DNA of 64,000 nt, from contig OZ251507.1 in the NCBI GenBank assembly GCA_965242895.1, positions 2,604,001 through 2,668,000 on the forward strand, read 5' to 3'. The DNA is from CATQHL01 sp965242895 (GTDB lineage Bacteria; Actinomycetota; Acidimicrobiia; Acidimicrobiales; CATQHL01). Below the pieces are notes generated by a model, which had not been told where the DNA came from, ran no database searches, and was given only the letters and a program-made list of their open reading frames with translations. A program made the translations under genes and the position numbers. This document shows, piece after piece, positions 18,006 through 26,072 of the stretch (positions are counted from its first letter, which is position 1; each line of letters begins with the position of its first letter).

Positions 18006-18623
18006 TTACCTCTGATTAATTTGGAGCGAGGATTTAAGATTTGAGTAGATGTCTTTGTGAACAGAAAGACATTCTGCCCACATTTCTTCTACTTCTTTTT
18101 CTGATGTCTTTTTATGCAGGCCTCTTTGCGTCTGTATTATGAGATCATCATATCTTTTAATTATTTCCTCGGGATTTTCAGGTGTTAGATTATTATCGTT
18201 TAATAGATTTCTTAAACTCATCTTATCTTTGTTCTTGAATTGCTCTTTAGCGATTTGTAGTTCATCAATAGCTCTCAACATTTTTCCATGGGCTACTCGT
18301 CTTTGATCTTCTGACAATTCCAAATTGTTTTGGTAGTCTTCCTTTGTCGTTACCACTTTTGAGGCGAACTTTAGTAGTTCGTGTTTCTTACGTACCCCTT
18401 TAAGAGCTTCTGTTAACGCTTCGCGAATGCAGTATGCAATCGTCTCGGGTAACTTAGGAAGATTGAAATTCATTGAAATGAGGTCTTCTTTTATCTCCAG
18501 CAGTTGATGGGCAGTATTCAAGTATTCTACAATTCTTTCTCCTCGCTCACCGTGTATGTTTATAATTAATTTGAGCACTTCTTGTTCTAGGTGCTCGAAT
18601 TTCTTTGTTACTGGTGTACGCAT
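18006..18623 (-). CDS. Small helical partner protein, copy 3 (205 aa)
   Basis: Begins MRTPVTKKFEHLEQEVLKLI and is collinear with the copy at 13521-14141. Residues ~8-75 carry the domain shared with the large protein (GERIVEYLNTAHQLLEIKED and AYCIREALTEALK); residues 80-170 are Lys/Glu-rich and the most divergent; EVEEMWAECLSVHKDIY is near the end. There is no signal peptide or catalytic motif. Copies 2 and 3 differ mainly in the central segment, as the large proteins do between residues 70 and 200, which hints at matched specificity within each pair. It is co-transcribed and probably co-translated with large paralogue 3. Confidence 0.75.
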   Translation of the reverse strand: MRTPVTKKFEHLEQEVLKLIINIHGERGERIVEYLNTAHQLLEIKEDLISMNFNLPKLPETIAYCIREALTEALKGVRKKHELLKFASKVVTTKEDYQNNLELSEDQRRVAHGKMLRAIDELQIAKEQFKNKDKMSLRNLLNDNNLTPENPEEIIKRYDDLIIQTQRGLHKKTSEKEVEEMWAECLSVHKDIYSNLKSSLQINQR

Positions 18624-18882
18624 GCGTGATTGAACCTCACTTTGCCTGGCTGCCTATTTGGGTGCCTTTCGAGGGGACAGGGGTACGTTCCGGGTCGGGG
18701 AAGGGAATCTTCGAATGCCGAAAAGGGGAGGAAAGAGCGTTGAAGTGTTTCTAGCGCTTGTTCGGATGTCGTGGATTGGGCGTCGACCCTCTCTGTAGAG
18801 AGCCGTTCCCCATCCCTCTGTGGAGAGTCGCCCTCCCTGCGCCCCTCGCCCCGCCGCTCGTTCACCCGTCCCCCCGCTCCGT
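18624..18882. other. Upstream region of the small-large operon, copy 3
   Basis: Positions 18624-18730 resemble the region upstream of copy 2 (14142-14240) and likely hold the minus-strand promoter. A block near 18741 (GTTGAAGTGTTTCTAG) resembles 6410-6425 at the other island junction. Short inverted and direct repeats of CTCTGTRGAGAG type occur at 18789-18832. No gene is seen. Confidence 0.45.
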
Positions 18883-19845
18883 TCAGCTGAGAGAGTGGAA
18901 GCCGCCTAGAAGTCCGCCGATGTCGTCGTCGTAGTCGTGGTCTTGTTCCAGTAGGTCATCGAGTGTTGGGTCGTCGTCTTTTGGCAGCGACACCTTGTCC
19001 ATGTCCAAGATGGCGTAGATCGAATTGATCAGGAACCAAGCGTCGGTGGGGGACATTATGAACATCTCGGGTTTGGCGCTGGCGGTGTCTCTCATGATTC
19101 TTAGTCCGTCCTCATAGGGTTTGAACGAGACGATTTTCTCCAGCTTTACTCTGAAACTTCTGTGGGAGTTATCACCGGCGAAGTAGAGGTGTTTGGTGGT
19201 CAGACCCATAGTGCCGGTGTCTTGCTTCTCCATGCTGGTCTCCTCGACCGTGCGACCCTGGAACGACCCTGGCCGTATATACACACCCTTGGCTACACGG
19301 ACACTCGCACCCATGGATGAACCTTGGTAATGGCGGCGTGTCACCTCTTTGGCGTATTCGACATTGTTGAAGATCGAAAGCATCTCTTCGCTCTTCATGA
19401 GATTGAACGGCAGCCGGGATCGTTTCTGGTGGAAGCGGGGGATGATCCCCTCGTGCAGGTAACCCAGAACGAGAGCCCGTTGAAACAGACTGAAATGGTC
19501 GGCGTAGTTGAGGTCTCTCTCCGTCAAGCCCAGCGTTGAGCGGTATCTGTTCAGCCCGAGTATCTCCTCGTCCGAGAGGTGGTCGTCGTTTAATGCTTCT
19601 TCCAGAGCGCTGCCCCACCCTTGGCTCAACATCCTCTTCAGCTCTCTGGAGCCAGTGGGCATGCGAGCCCGAGAAGCGATAGTGCGGACTCGTTCGGACA
19701 GGCCGTCTAACCCTTCCCCGTGTAGAGCCGCTTTGCGGCACAACTCGGTAATTTCTCGCTTCGCCTTTCTAACGCGGTTCGCGCATTCGGGGTGAGATTT
19801 TCTTAGAAAACCGGCGGACTCCCCGCAGTGGACGCACTTACCCAT
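18883..19845 (-). CDS. Zinc-ribbon protein with PH-like C-terminal domain
   Basis: A 320-residue soluble protein with no named family that I recognise. Residues 1-21 (MGKCVHCGESAGF...HPEC) form a C-x2-C...H-x2-C zinc-ribbon-like knuckle. Residues ~30-140 are helical. Residues ~190-285 (GVYIRPGSFQG, TMGLTTKHLYFAGDNSHRSFR, KLEKIVSFKPYEDGLRI, then an AWFLINSIYAIL helix) have the pattern of a pleckstrin-homology-like beta barrel with a closing helix, as in many bacterial stress or conflict proteins. The acidic tail carries DDD runs. It stands alone at the right edge of the defence island on the same strand as the small-large operons, 260 bp away. A membrane or ligand sensing role is conceivable but unproven. 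Confidence 0.65.
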   Translation of the reverse strand: MGKCVHCGESAGFLRKSHPECANRVRKAKREITELCRKAALHGEGLDGLSERVRTIASRARMPTGSRELKRMLSQGWGSALEEALNDDHLSDEEILGLNRYRSTLGLTERDLNYADHFSLFQRALVLGYLHEGIIPRFHQKRSRLPFNLMKSEEMLSIFNNVEYAKEVTRRHYQGSSMGASVRVAKGVYIRPGSFQGRTVEETSMEKQDTGTMGLTTKHLYFAGDNSHRSFRVKLEKIVSFKPYEDGLRIMRDTASAKPEMFIMSPTDAWFLINSIYAILDMDKVSLPKDDDPTLDDLLEQDHDYDDDIGGLLGGFHSLS

Positions 19846-21278
19846 CCTTACTCCTTACTCCTTTGAATTGGTTCGTAGGTAGAGACCTTGATAACGGCGG
19901 CGACCTTGAAGGCGAGGTTGCCCGACCGCCCGTTATACCCGTTATAGATACACCTGCTCATCTTTGTTCGTTTCTCTTAGTCTCTTCTTTTCTCTTAGTA
20001 AAGGGACGATGCGGATGGCTGTTCCGCCTCTGGGACGGCCTGTTCTGCCGCTAGGTCGGCCGCTTCGCCTCTGGGACGGCCATGGGGTTTGAGAGCGAGC
20101 TTGAATTGCTAGCGGATTGAGCGATGCGACGGCCTGTTCCCCTGCTAGGACGGCCTGTTCTGCCCCTAGATGGATGCATCTGTATGTTCTAGTTCCTTTC
20201 TCTTGGGTCTCTAGGCGGTCGTAAGATTAGTTTGCGAACGATTTTAGTTTAGATGCCCCCTATGACAGCGATTCGCCGGACTGGGCAACGCCACCGCCTA
20301 CCTGGGGGGAGGGAGGAGGTTATTTCGGAAGGGACGAGGGCGGGGAGACGGGGCCGGGGCAGACGGGAGGACAGGGGGCCGGGGAAGACTGGGGGACTGG
20401 GGCCGATGCGGACGGAGGACGGCGGCCGGGGCCGTCGGGATGACTGGGGACGACGGGAAGGAGGCGGCCGGCGGGACAGGGGCGGCTACGTGCCAGGGAG
20501 GTGAGGGGGAGGTGGCCGTGGGGATGGGGGAGGTGGCCGGGGGAGGTGGCCGTTCGGTGCTCACTATGTCTGACCCACTGCGAGCAGAAGAAGCGACACT
20601 TGATTCTTCTGTGCGGCGTATTCTCCCCTTGTTCTGTGTGGCGCACTATCTCCCGTCGCTCGGAGGAGAGACCTTCGGTCTTTGCGGCTCACTCCCTCGA
20701 GTTTCCGATAGTGGGGCATGGACAGCCGTCGGCCTGGAGGACGATTTGGGCCGACGGAGCTCACTCCCTCTAGTGTCGATAGTGGGGCATGGACAGGGCA
20801 GCCGATCATTGCTAAGCAGGCGACACCATCGACCGCAGGCGGAGAACCAGTAAAGAGAACAGGTGGTGGAGGGTCATAGTGGACAGACGACGGGGTGCGG
20901 TGGTGCGGTCTCGTCGATGACGTGGAGAACAGGTAGGGGAGGTCATAGTGGGCAGTGACGCCGATCACAGCGGGTGCGGGTGCTTCGTTGTGCATCTAGG
21001 TAGCGTGGTTCGGCTCGGCAGTGGATGAAAGTTTGGATGTCTAGACGGGTGCGGACGCCTCGTTGTGCACCTAGATAGCGTGGTCGGTTAGCGGTAGGAG
21101 ATTGGAGTCGATCTGAACTCGTGGAGGAACATCTGAAACCGCTCACCGCAACCTGGAACCGCTTATCCATACCTGAAACGCACCTGAAACGCTTATCGCA
21201 TACCTGAAACCCTTATCCACACCTGAAACCAGCCACCCCCACTAAAACCCGCCCATCTATACCAAAGGAGGTATCCCA
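19846..21278. repeat. 1.4-kb gene-poor spacer with short direct repeats
   Basis: No convincing gene. CGCCTCTGGGACGGCC occurs at ~20025 and ~20066, with related ACGGCCTGTTC motifs to ~20160. A G-rich purine tract spans 20290-20550. Longer imperfect repeats occur as pairs: 20688/20760 (72 bp apart), 20855/20925 (70 bp) and 20982/21057 (75 bp). From 21130 to 21230 ACCTGAAAC-type units recur every 10-30 bp just before the next gene. Confidence 0.6.
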
Positions 21279-21710
21279 GTGATCACAATACTAGTAACAG
21301 CGATCATCTTGCTAACTAGCCCATGGCATGAGGGATCCGCACTCCCGGAAGTCTTACTAGGCCGACCCTCCGAAGCTACTGCATCTATCGGAGAAGCCGA
21401 CTCATCTATTGATGCTTGCCAGGATTTGGAAGTCGAATATCAAGAAGCGTTAGCAGACGAAGAACGGACAGATACTGAGGACATACAAAGACGGAGAGAC
21501 GAGGTTTGCAGTGCCGTTGCAGGCGGCTTCTTATTTCGAAATTTTCGATTAATGATAGTGATATTAATCGCTGAAATAGTAATTGAACTGAGCTTAGTCA
21601 CCTACGTACTAGCGCAACTTCGCAAAATCGACGAAATCAAAGACCAAGGCACAGACTCTCAAAAGAAAATTGAGTGGCTAATTGTGAACAAGAAGTTGAT
21701 CGCTGATTGA
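21279..21710 (+). CDS. Small membrane protein of unknown function
   Basis: A 143-residue protein starting at GTG 21279, preceded by a near-perfect Shine-Dalgarno AAAGGAGGTATC at 21264-21275, unusually strong for this window. Residues 1-13 are hydrophobic (ITILVTAIILLTS) and may be a short signal sequence or anchor. Residues ~35-75 are acidic and helical. Residues ~88-118 form a clear membrane span (LMIVILIAEIVIELSLVTYV), followed by a charged cytoplasmic-type tail ending EWLIVNKKLIAD. Base composition is lower in GC than the neighbours. No homologue is recognised. With the gene at 22140 it forms a pair of orphan membrane proteins amid repeats, suggesting acquired DNA. Confidence 0.65.
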   Translation: MITILVTAIILLTSPWHEGSALPEVLLGRPSEATASIGEADSSIDACQDLEVEYQEALADEERTDTEDIQRRRDEVCSAVAGGFLFRNFRLMIVILIAEIVIELSLVTYVLAQLRKIDEIKDQGTDSQKKIEWLIVNKKLIAD

Positions 21711-22003
21711 AGTCGGGTCCGGTTGCTTGCCGGTTCTCGCACTCGTTCTCGCACTCGCAGGGGATTTCGCTGTCATACCCCTGTCTGCTGTCATGCCCCC
21801 TGTTCGCTGTCATACCCCCTGTCTAAGGTGGAGGGCGTGAAGAAACTAGCTGTTGAACAGCGGAACAGGGGCAGGGCAGATGCGGGAACTTTGGGGTCGG
21901 GCAGTTGGGTGTCCTCGACTGATGGACTTTCAAGCTGGCGTCATCAAGGTCAAAGCAAGCGGGGTTCGGGCAGTGGGTGATCCCAGGACTGCCTGCGCCC
22001 GAT

Positions 22004-22080
22004 GGTTCACGAGTTTCGGACGCTCGTCGGTTCACGAGTTTCGGAACGCTCGTCGGTTCACGAGCTCCGGAACGCTCGTC
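22004..22080 (+). repeat. Three tandem 25-26-bp repeats
   Basis: Units at 22004-22028, 22029-22054 and 22055-22080 share GGTTCACGAG then CGG then ACGCTCGTC. They lie 60 bp before the small membrane protein gene at 22140. The rest of 21711-22139 has a run of TGTCATACCCC-type repeats (21770-21825) and no gene I would call. Confidence 0.8.
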
Positions 22081-22139
22081 CGATTTATGGAATTCGTGAC
22101 GAATATGACGAATAAAAGTGATCAAGAAAGGACAAATCA

Positions 22140-22514
22140 ATGATCAGTATTAAGAAAGCAGTCCTGATTTTCGTTCTTGCGGCGGCAGTAGCCGTCGGGG
22201 TGTATTTACTAGTTTTCTATCTTGGAAGAGAACCTGATGCCAGGGAATCAGAGCGCAGGGTCCAAGAAGCCCAGAATTTGGGGCGAGAATTGGTCTGGGA
22301 CATCGGAGCGTGCGGACGCTACAGCGAAAATGTGATAACCAGCCGACAGCAGGCGGCAACGCAGATTCCTGATACTTCCTTCCACGACCAACAAACGTGT
22401 TATTACACAATCTCCGATCAGTGCCAGATCAAGTACGGTAGTGACAACCCGCTGTTAAGAGCCTGTGAATTCTTCGGTCAGGTTGAGCTCAACAGACGGA
22501 CAAATCCCAACTAA
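22140..22514 (+). CDS. Small single-span membrane protein of unknown function
   Basis: A 124-residue protein from ATG 22140, with GAAAGGAC upstream as ribosome site. Residues 8-28 form a membrane span (LIFVLAAAVAVGVYLLVFYL) placed like an uncleaved signal anchor; the remaining ~95 residues would lie outside the cytoplasm. They include four Cys (CGRYSEN, QTCYYTISDQCQIKYG and ACEFFGQ), enough for two disulfides. No family is recognised. It ends just before a pair of 76-bp repeats. Confidence 0.6.
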   Translation: MISIKKAVLIFVLAAAVAVGVYLLVFYLGREPDARESERRVQEAQNLGRELVWDIGACGRYSENVITSRQQAATQIPDTSFHDQQTCYYTISDQCQIKYGSDNPLLRACEFFGQVELNRRTNPN

Positions 22515-22532
22515 CTAGGGGCAGACGCTCCG

Positions 22533-22684
22533 ATTGAATACTGGACAGACAGCCCGGCGGGAGTGTGAACTTTCGCCGGGACTGCTAGGGGGAGAGGGGA
22601 CTTTTCCAATTGAATACCTGGCTAACAGCTTGGCGGGAGTGTGAACTCCCGCCGGGACTGCTAGGGGGGGAGGGGACTTTTTCA
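22533..22684 (+). repeat. Two tandem 76-bp repeats containing an inverted repeat
   Basis: Units 22533-22608 and 22609-22684 are near-identical; a third begins at 22685. The second holds a perfect hairpin, GGCGGGAG-TGTGAA-CTCCCGCC; the first has it imperfectly. The hairpin has no immediate T-run, but the unit sits between convergent genes, so a bidirectional transcription stop is possible. Confidence 0.75.
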
Positions 22685-22858
22685 ATTGAATACTTGACAA
22701 AGTCTTTGGCGGGGTCTACACTGCTGTGTTGGCGGGCTTGCCTCCTTTCACTAACCACCTACCAAAGCCCGCCTCTGGTCTGGGGCACTTTTTCACGCCC
22801 TTCCCGTGCCCCAGGCCTCTTTCTCAGGTTCGGTCGCTGCTCTGTGTCGTCCGCTGCT

Positions 22859-23827
22859 TTAACTGTCGCTGCTCTGCTTTGTCCGCTGCGTCCGTCGCTT
22901 GGCCGCTCCGCTCGTCCGTTGCTTGGCTGCTCCGCTGGTGCTCCGCCGCTCCAGCAGGGTCTTCGCTTGTCGCCTTGTCAGCCGTCTTCCGAGCAGCGGG
23001 AGCCGCCGCAGGAACAGCACTAGGAGAAACAGCGTTACCGAACTGAGCGCCATCGTCGCTCCCGCCGCCGTGTCGTAGTGATAGCTGATCAGGATTCCGA
23101 TGAGGGTCGTGAAACTCCCGATCAGCACTGCAGCGGCCATCATGAACGGCACTCGTCTGACCAGCAGCCAAGCCGTGGCGGGCGGGCCGACCAGCAGAGC
23201 GAACACCAACAGCGTCCCGACCACTTCGATGGAGGACACGATGGCGACGGCCAGCAGGCTGAGCAGAGCGAAGTGCGCTAGTCGAGGACGCATCCTCAGC
23301 AGCTGTGCCTGCGTCTCGTCGAACGTCGACACCAGGAACGCCCGGTGGAAGAGGATCGTCCCGCCGACTGAGATGGCGGTCGTGATACTCGAGCGGAGAA
23401 TGTCTTGGCTGTTGACGCCCGTGATCGCACCGAACAGCAACTGTGAAAGGTCGCCCACGTAAGCGCTCTGGCGGGAAAGGATGACGACGCCCAGAGCCAG
23501 CATCCCTACGAACAGCAGCCCGATGGCGGAGTCGTCCCGCAGCGGCGAGAGGCGGCGGACGGTGCTGATCCCACCGGCCATTACCAGCGCCGCTAGCAGA
23601 GCCCCCAGCATCAAGTTGCCGTCCAGGATGAAGGCGATGACGATTCCGGGCAGGACGCCGTGCGCTAGGGCGTCGCCGAGGAAACTCAAACCCCGCAGAA
23701 CGACCCAGGTGCCCACCACGGAAGTGGAGAGGACGGCCAGTAAACCCGCTAGCAGCGCCCGCTGCATAAAGGGGTAGGTCGTGAAGGGCTCCACCCACCA
23801 TGACCAGGGGTCGGTCAGGAACTCCAT
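22859..23827 (-). CDS. znuB: Metal (zinc) ABC transporter permease
   Basis: A 322-residue integral membrane protein of the ZnuB/AztB/MntB family. It has about eight membrane spans and the family block VLRGLSFLGDALAHGVLPGI near residue 45-64, plus GLLFVGMLALGV and VGTLLVFALLVGPPATAWLL. It would form the inner-membrane channel for zinc captured by the lipoprotein at 23994-25721, powered by the ATPase at 26073. The last ~40 residues (RRSTSGAAKQRTSGAAKRR...) are a basic low-complexity tail built from short DNA repeats and are not part of the family. The start MEFLTDPWSWW at 23827 fits the family. It probably shares the transcript of the upstream lipoprotein gene, though 166 bp separate them. Confidence 0.9.
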   Translation of the reverse strand: MEFLTDPWSWWVEPFTTYPFMQRALLAGLLAVLSTSVVGTWVVLRGLSFLGDALAHGVLPGIVIAFILDGNLMLGALLAALVMAGGISTVRRLSPLRDDSAIGLLFVGMLALGVVILSRQSAYVGDLSQLLFGAITGVNSQDILRSSITTAISVGGTILFHRAFLVSTFDETQAQLLRMRPRLAHFALLSLLAVAIVSSIEVVGTLLVFALLVGPPATAWLLVRRVPFMMAAAVLIGSFTTLIGILISYHYDTAAGATMALSSVTLFLLVLFLRRLPLLGRRLTRRQAKTLLERRSTSGAAKQRTSGAAKRRTQRTKQSSDS

Positions 23828-23910
23828 GTTGGGTTGGGGAGCAGCCGCAGTTCGTTAGGGGGCGTAAGGGTTACGGGCGAGGTCGTTAGGGCTACTGGTG
23901 AGGTCGCTGA

Positions 23911-23996
23911 TTCTTCACTGGCCGCTGCTCGGGCAGAAACATATAGGAGGGGAAGATGGGGGGTGCGGGTGAGTTTGGCGTTTCTTCACTGGCCTA
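23911..23996 (+). repeat. Direct repeat pair 71 bp apart
   Basis: TTCTTCACTGGCC at 23911 and again at 23982, the second running into the end of the lipoprotein gene. One of many ~72-bp-offset pairs in the window. Confidence 0.55.
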
Positions 23997-25721
23997 GTTT
24001 CCGCTCAGGGCAGACGTGATGGTCATGGCGTTGCTGTGCAGCATGCCGAGGTAAGTGCCGGCTTCGCTGTCGGGCGGCCCCAGAGCCCCCGTGTAGAGAG
24101 TCGCAATCTGCACCCCCTGCCGCCCATCGACGAGGTTCTGGAGCGTGTCGCTCGGAACGCTGAGGTATTCATCGAAGACGGCGGGAAGCGACGTTTCGTC
24201 GAGCAGGTCGCCAAGTTCGGGCAGCCTGGCGGCGGACGGCTCGGCCAGCGTGCTCCAGCCGAGGACGTAGCCGACCACGTCGAAGTCGTATCTGGATGCG
24301 AAATATCCGAAAGCGTCGTGGTTCGTGATCAGTTTGCGACGTTCTGGCGGCACTTCGCTGAGGATTTCGACAAGCTCCTCGTGCAAATCGCGGAGAGCCG
24401 TCTTGTAGTCGTTGACGCACGGAGACAGCGAATCTTGGTCGAGGCCAGCCTCTAGTTCGAGGACTTCGCTGATCTCTTCCAGCGTCTCGGCGACCAGCAG
24501 CGGGTCTAGCCAGATGTGGGGGTCGATGGGGCCGTGATCATGGCCGGCGTGGTCGTCGTGTCCGTGGTCGTCCTCTTCGTCTGAGTGGTCGTCTTCGTCG
24601 TGGTCATCGTCTGAGTGGTCGTCGTCCTCGGCGTGGTCTTCATCTTCGTCGTGGTCGTGGCCTTCTTCCTCGGAGTGATCGTCCTCGTCTTCGTCGTGGT
24701 CATCGTCTGAGTGGTCGTCGTCCTCGGCGTGGTCTTCATCTTCGTCGTGGTCGTGGCCTTCTTCCTCGGAGTGATCGTCCTCGTCTTCGTCGTGGTCGTG
24801 GCCTTCTTCCTCGGAGTGATCGTCCTCGTCTTCGTCGTGGTCGTCTTCGTCGTGGTCGTCTTCGTCGTGGTCGTCGTCCTCGTCGTCGTGGTCGTGGCCC
24901 TCTTCCTCGGCGTGCTCGTCCGCGTGCTCGTCGCCGTGGTCGTCTTCTCCGACGAAGGGCAGACTCATGTCACCGATGTGGTCGCCGACGTATAGAACCG
25001 GCGTTCCGTCTTCTGCCACCGAGATCAGCGTGTCGTCCAGGCCAGTTTCTAGACCTAGGCCGTTGGCAACGATGAGGGCAGCGTTCCCCATCTGCTCCCG
25101 ATCGGCCAGGGAAGGTTCGTAGGCGTGAGGGTCAGTTCCGGGCGGCATCAAGGACACCACCTGCGCTAGTTGCCCCTCGCAGGTGACGTTGTGGAGAACG
25201 TCGGCCCAGATGCTTGTGGAGGCGATGATCAATGGCTTGTCCGGAGTCTGGATGGGGGAGTCCTGCTCTTGCGATGTGCCCGGGGGGGCTGGAGAAGCCT
25301 GAGTGGTTGGGGTTGAGTTGGTGTCAGAGGACGAAGTTGTGTCCCCTCCGTTGGCGGAGCATCCCGCTGCCAGAAACAGCACGAAGGCTGCCAAAAGGGC
25401 GACGATCCGACGGCCTTGCGACCGCCGCCGCCGACTCTGTGTCGGATTCTTGATCCCCGCTGCCAAAAGGGCGACGATCCGACGGATTTGCGACCCGCCC
25501 CTGACACGAGACGCAGCCCAGGCCGCTGCGGTTGCCAAAGGGGCGACGATCCGACGACCTCGCGACGCAGTCGTAGTGGATCCACTTCTCTCCCGAGAGG
25601 TGGCTGCCAGAAGAGCGAGCATCCGACGGCTCCGCGACGGCTTTGGTGGGGGGGCTGATTTTGAAGAGGTGAAAAGCAAGGAATTCGCTTGGTTTTGAGG
25701 AAAATTTGGTTTCATAGGCAT
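23994..25721 (-). CDS. znuA: Zinc ABC transporter substrate-binding lipoprotein with expanded His/Asp loop
   Basis: A 575-residue ZnuA/AztC-type cluster A-I binding protein. A lipobox LAAGC at residues 117-121 shows lipoprotein export. The mature part has IIASTSIWADVLHNVTCEG, PPGTDPHAYEPS, GPIDPHIWLDPL and TNHDAFGYFASRY, supplying the zinc ligands. Residues ~260-395 are an extreme His/Asp/Glu loop made of 15- and 32-residue repeats, far longer than usual. Before the lipobox the n-region motif RRIVALLAA recurs four times (near residues 32, 56, 80 and 104), exactly 24 residues apart; only the last copy adjoins a full signal sequence. The true start may therefore lie inside this block; ATG 25721 is the longest option. 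A Zur-like palindrome lies 15 bp upstream. Confidence 0.9.
   Translation of the reverse strand: MPMKPNFPQNQANSLLFTSSKSAPPPKPSRSRRMLALLAATSRERSGSTTTASRGRRIVAPLATAAAWAASRVRGGSQIRRIVALLAAGIKNPTQSRRRRSQGRRIVALLAAFVLFLAAGCSANGGDTTSSSDTNSTPTTQASPAPPGTSQEQDSPIQTPDKPLIIASTSIWADVLHNVTCEGQLAQVVSLMPPGTDPHAYEPSLADREQMGNAALIVANGLGLETGLDDTLISVAEDGTPVLYVGDHIGDMSLPFVGEDDHGDEHADEHAEEEGHDHDDEDDDHDEDDHDEDDHDEDEDDHSEEEGHDHDEDEDDHSEEEGHDHDEDEDHAEDDDHSDDDHDEDEDDHSEEEGHDHDEDEDHAEDDDHSDDDHDEDDHSDEEDDHGHDDHAGHDHGPIDPHIWLDPLLVAETLEEISEVLELEAGLDQDSLSPCVNDYKTALRDLHEELVEILSEVPPERRKLITNHDAFGYFASRYDFDVVGYVLGWSTLAEPSAARLPELGDLLDETSLPAVFDEYLSVPSDTLQNLVDGRQGVQIATLYTGALGPPDSEAGTYLGMLHSNAMTITSALSGN
25387..25640 (+). repeat. Four direct repeats at exact 72-bp spacing inside the znuA 5' end
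   Basis: Units begin at 25387, 25459, 25531 and 25603. Each carries GCTGCCAAAAGGGCGACGAT or a close variant followed by CCGACG-type sequence. They encode the repeated RRIVALLAA signal-peptide-like segments; intervening ~40 bp are unrelated. Confidence 0.85.
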
Positions 25722-25735
25722 TAAGACTAGTTAGA

Positions 25736-25752
25736 TTGAGAATGATTCCCAA
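25736..25752 (-). promoter_or_regulatory. Zur/Fur-type operator
   Basis: A 17-bp near-perfect palindrome, TTGAGAATGATTCCCAA, lies 15 bp upstream of the zinc-binding lipoprotein gene. Its GAATNATTC core resembles Fur-superfamily boxes. A Zur-type repressor gene lies at 27774-28256, so zinc repression of the lipoprotein-permease genes is the natural reading. Confidence 0.6.
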
Positions 25753-26072
25753 CTTGGGCGGCGACTTGATGCCCTCGGCAGCTTGAGACCCTCAAGGAGG
25801 CTCTCGCCTATTTACTCGTATTCGGCAACCGGGTCGGGGGGAGGACAAGTAGATGATTATTGAAAGACTGAACAACGTCACTGAACAACGACAACGTCTA
25901 CGTCGGCGCTGTCGCTGTCGCTGCCGCTGCGTCGCCAGGGTGAGGGCAGCGAGATGGCCTGCGCCCGTTCGGAACGATCGCCACCTATGCGAGTCGCTGC
26001 GTCGCCAGGGTGGGGACAGCGAGAACGAGCTGGTTCTTGAGGCGGCTTCTCTGTTTCTCTTAGGATGACTGC
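25753..26072. other. Intergenic region between divergent zinc transporter genes
   Basis: 320 bp without a gene. It contains a 70-bp-offset direct repeat (GCTGCGTCGCCAGGGT at 25926 and 25996) and runs of GTCGCTGTCG type. I see no second Zur-like palindrome near the ATPase gene. Confidence 0.5.

Noticed and set aside
20298..20564. Long Pro/Arg-rich open frames in the GC-rich spacer
   Set aside because: Low-complexity translations of G-rich purine tracts on overlapping frames, without ribosome site or family resemblance.
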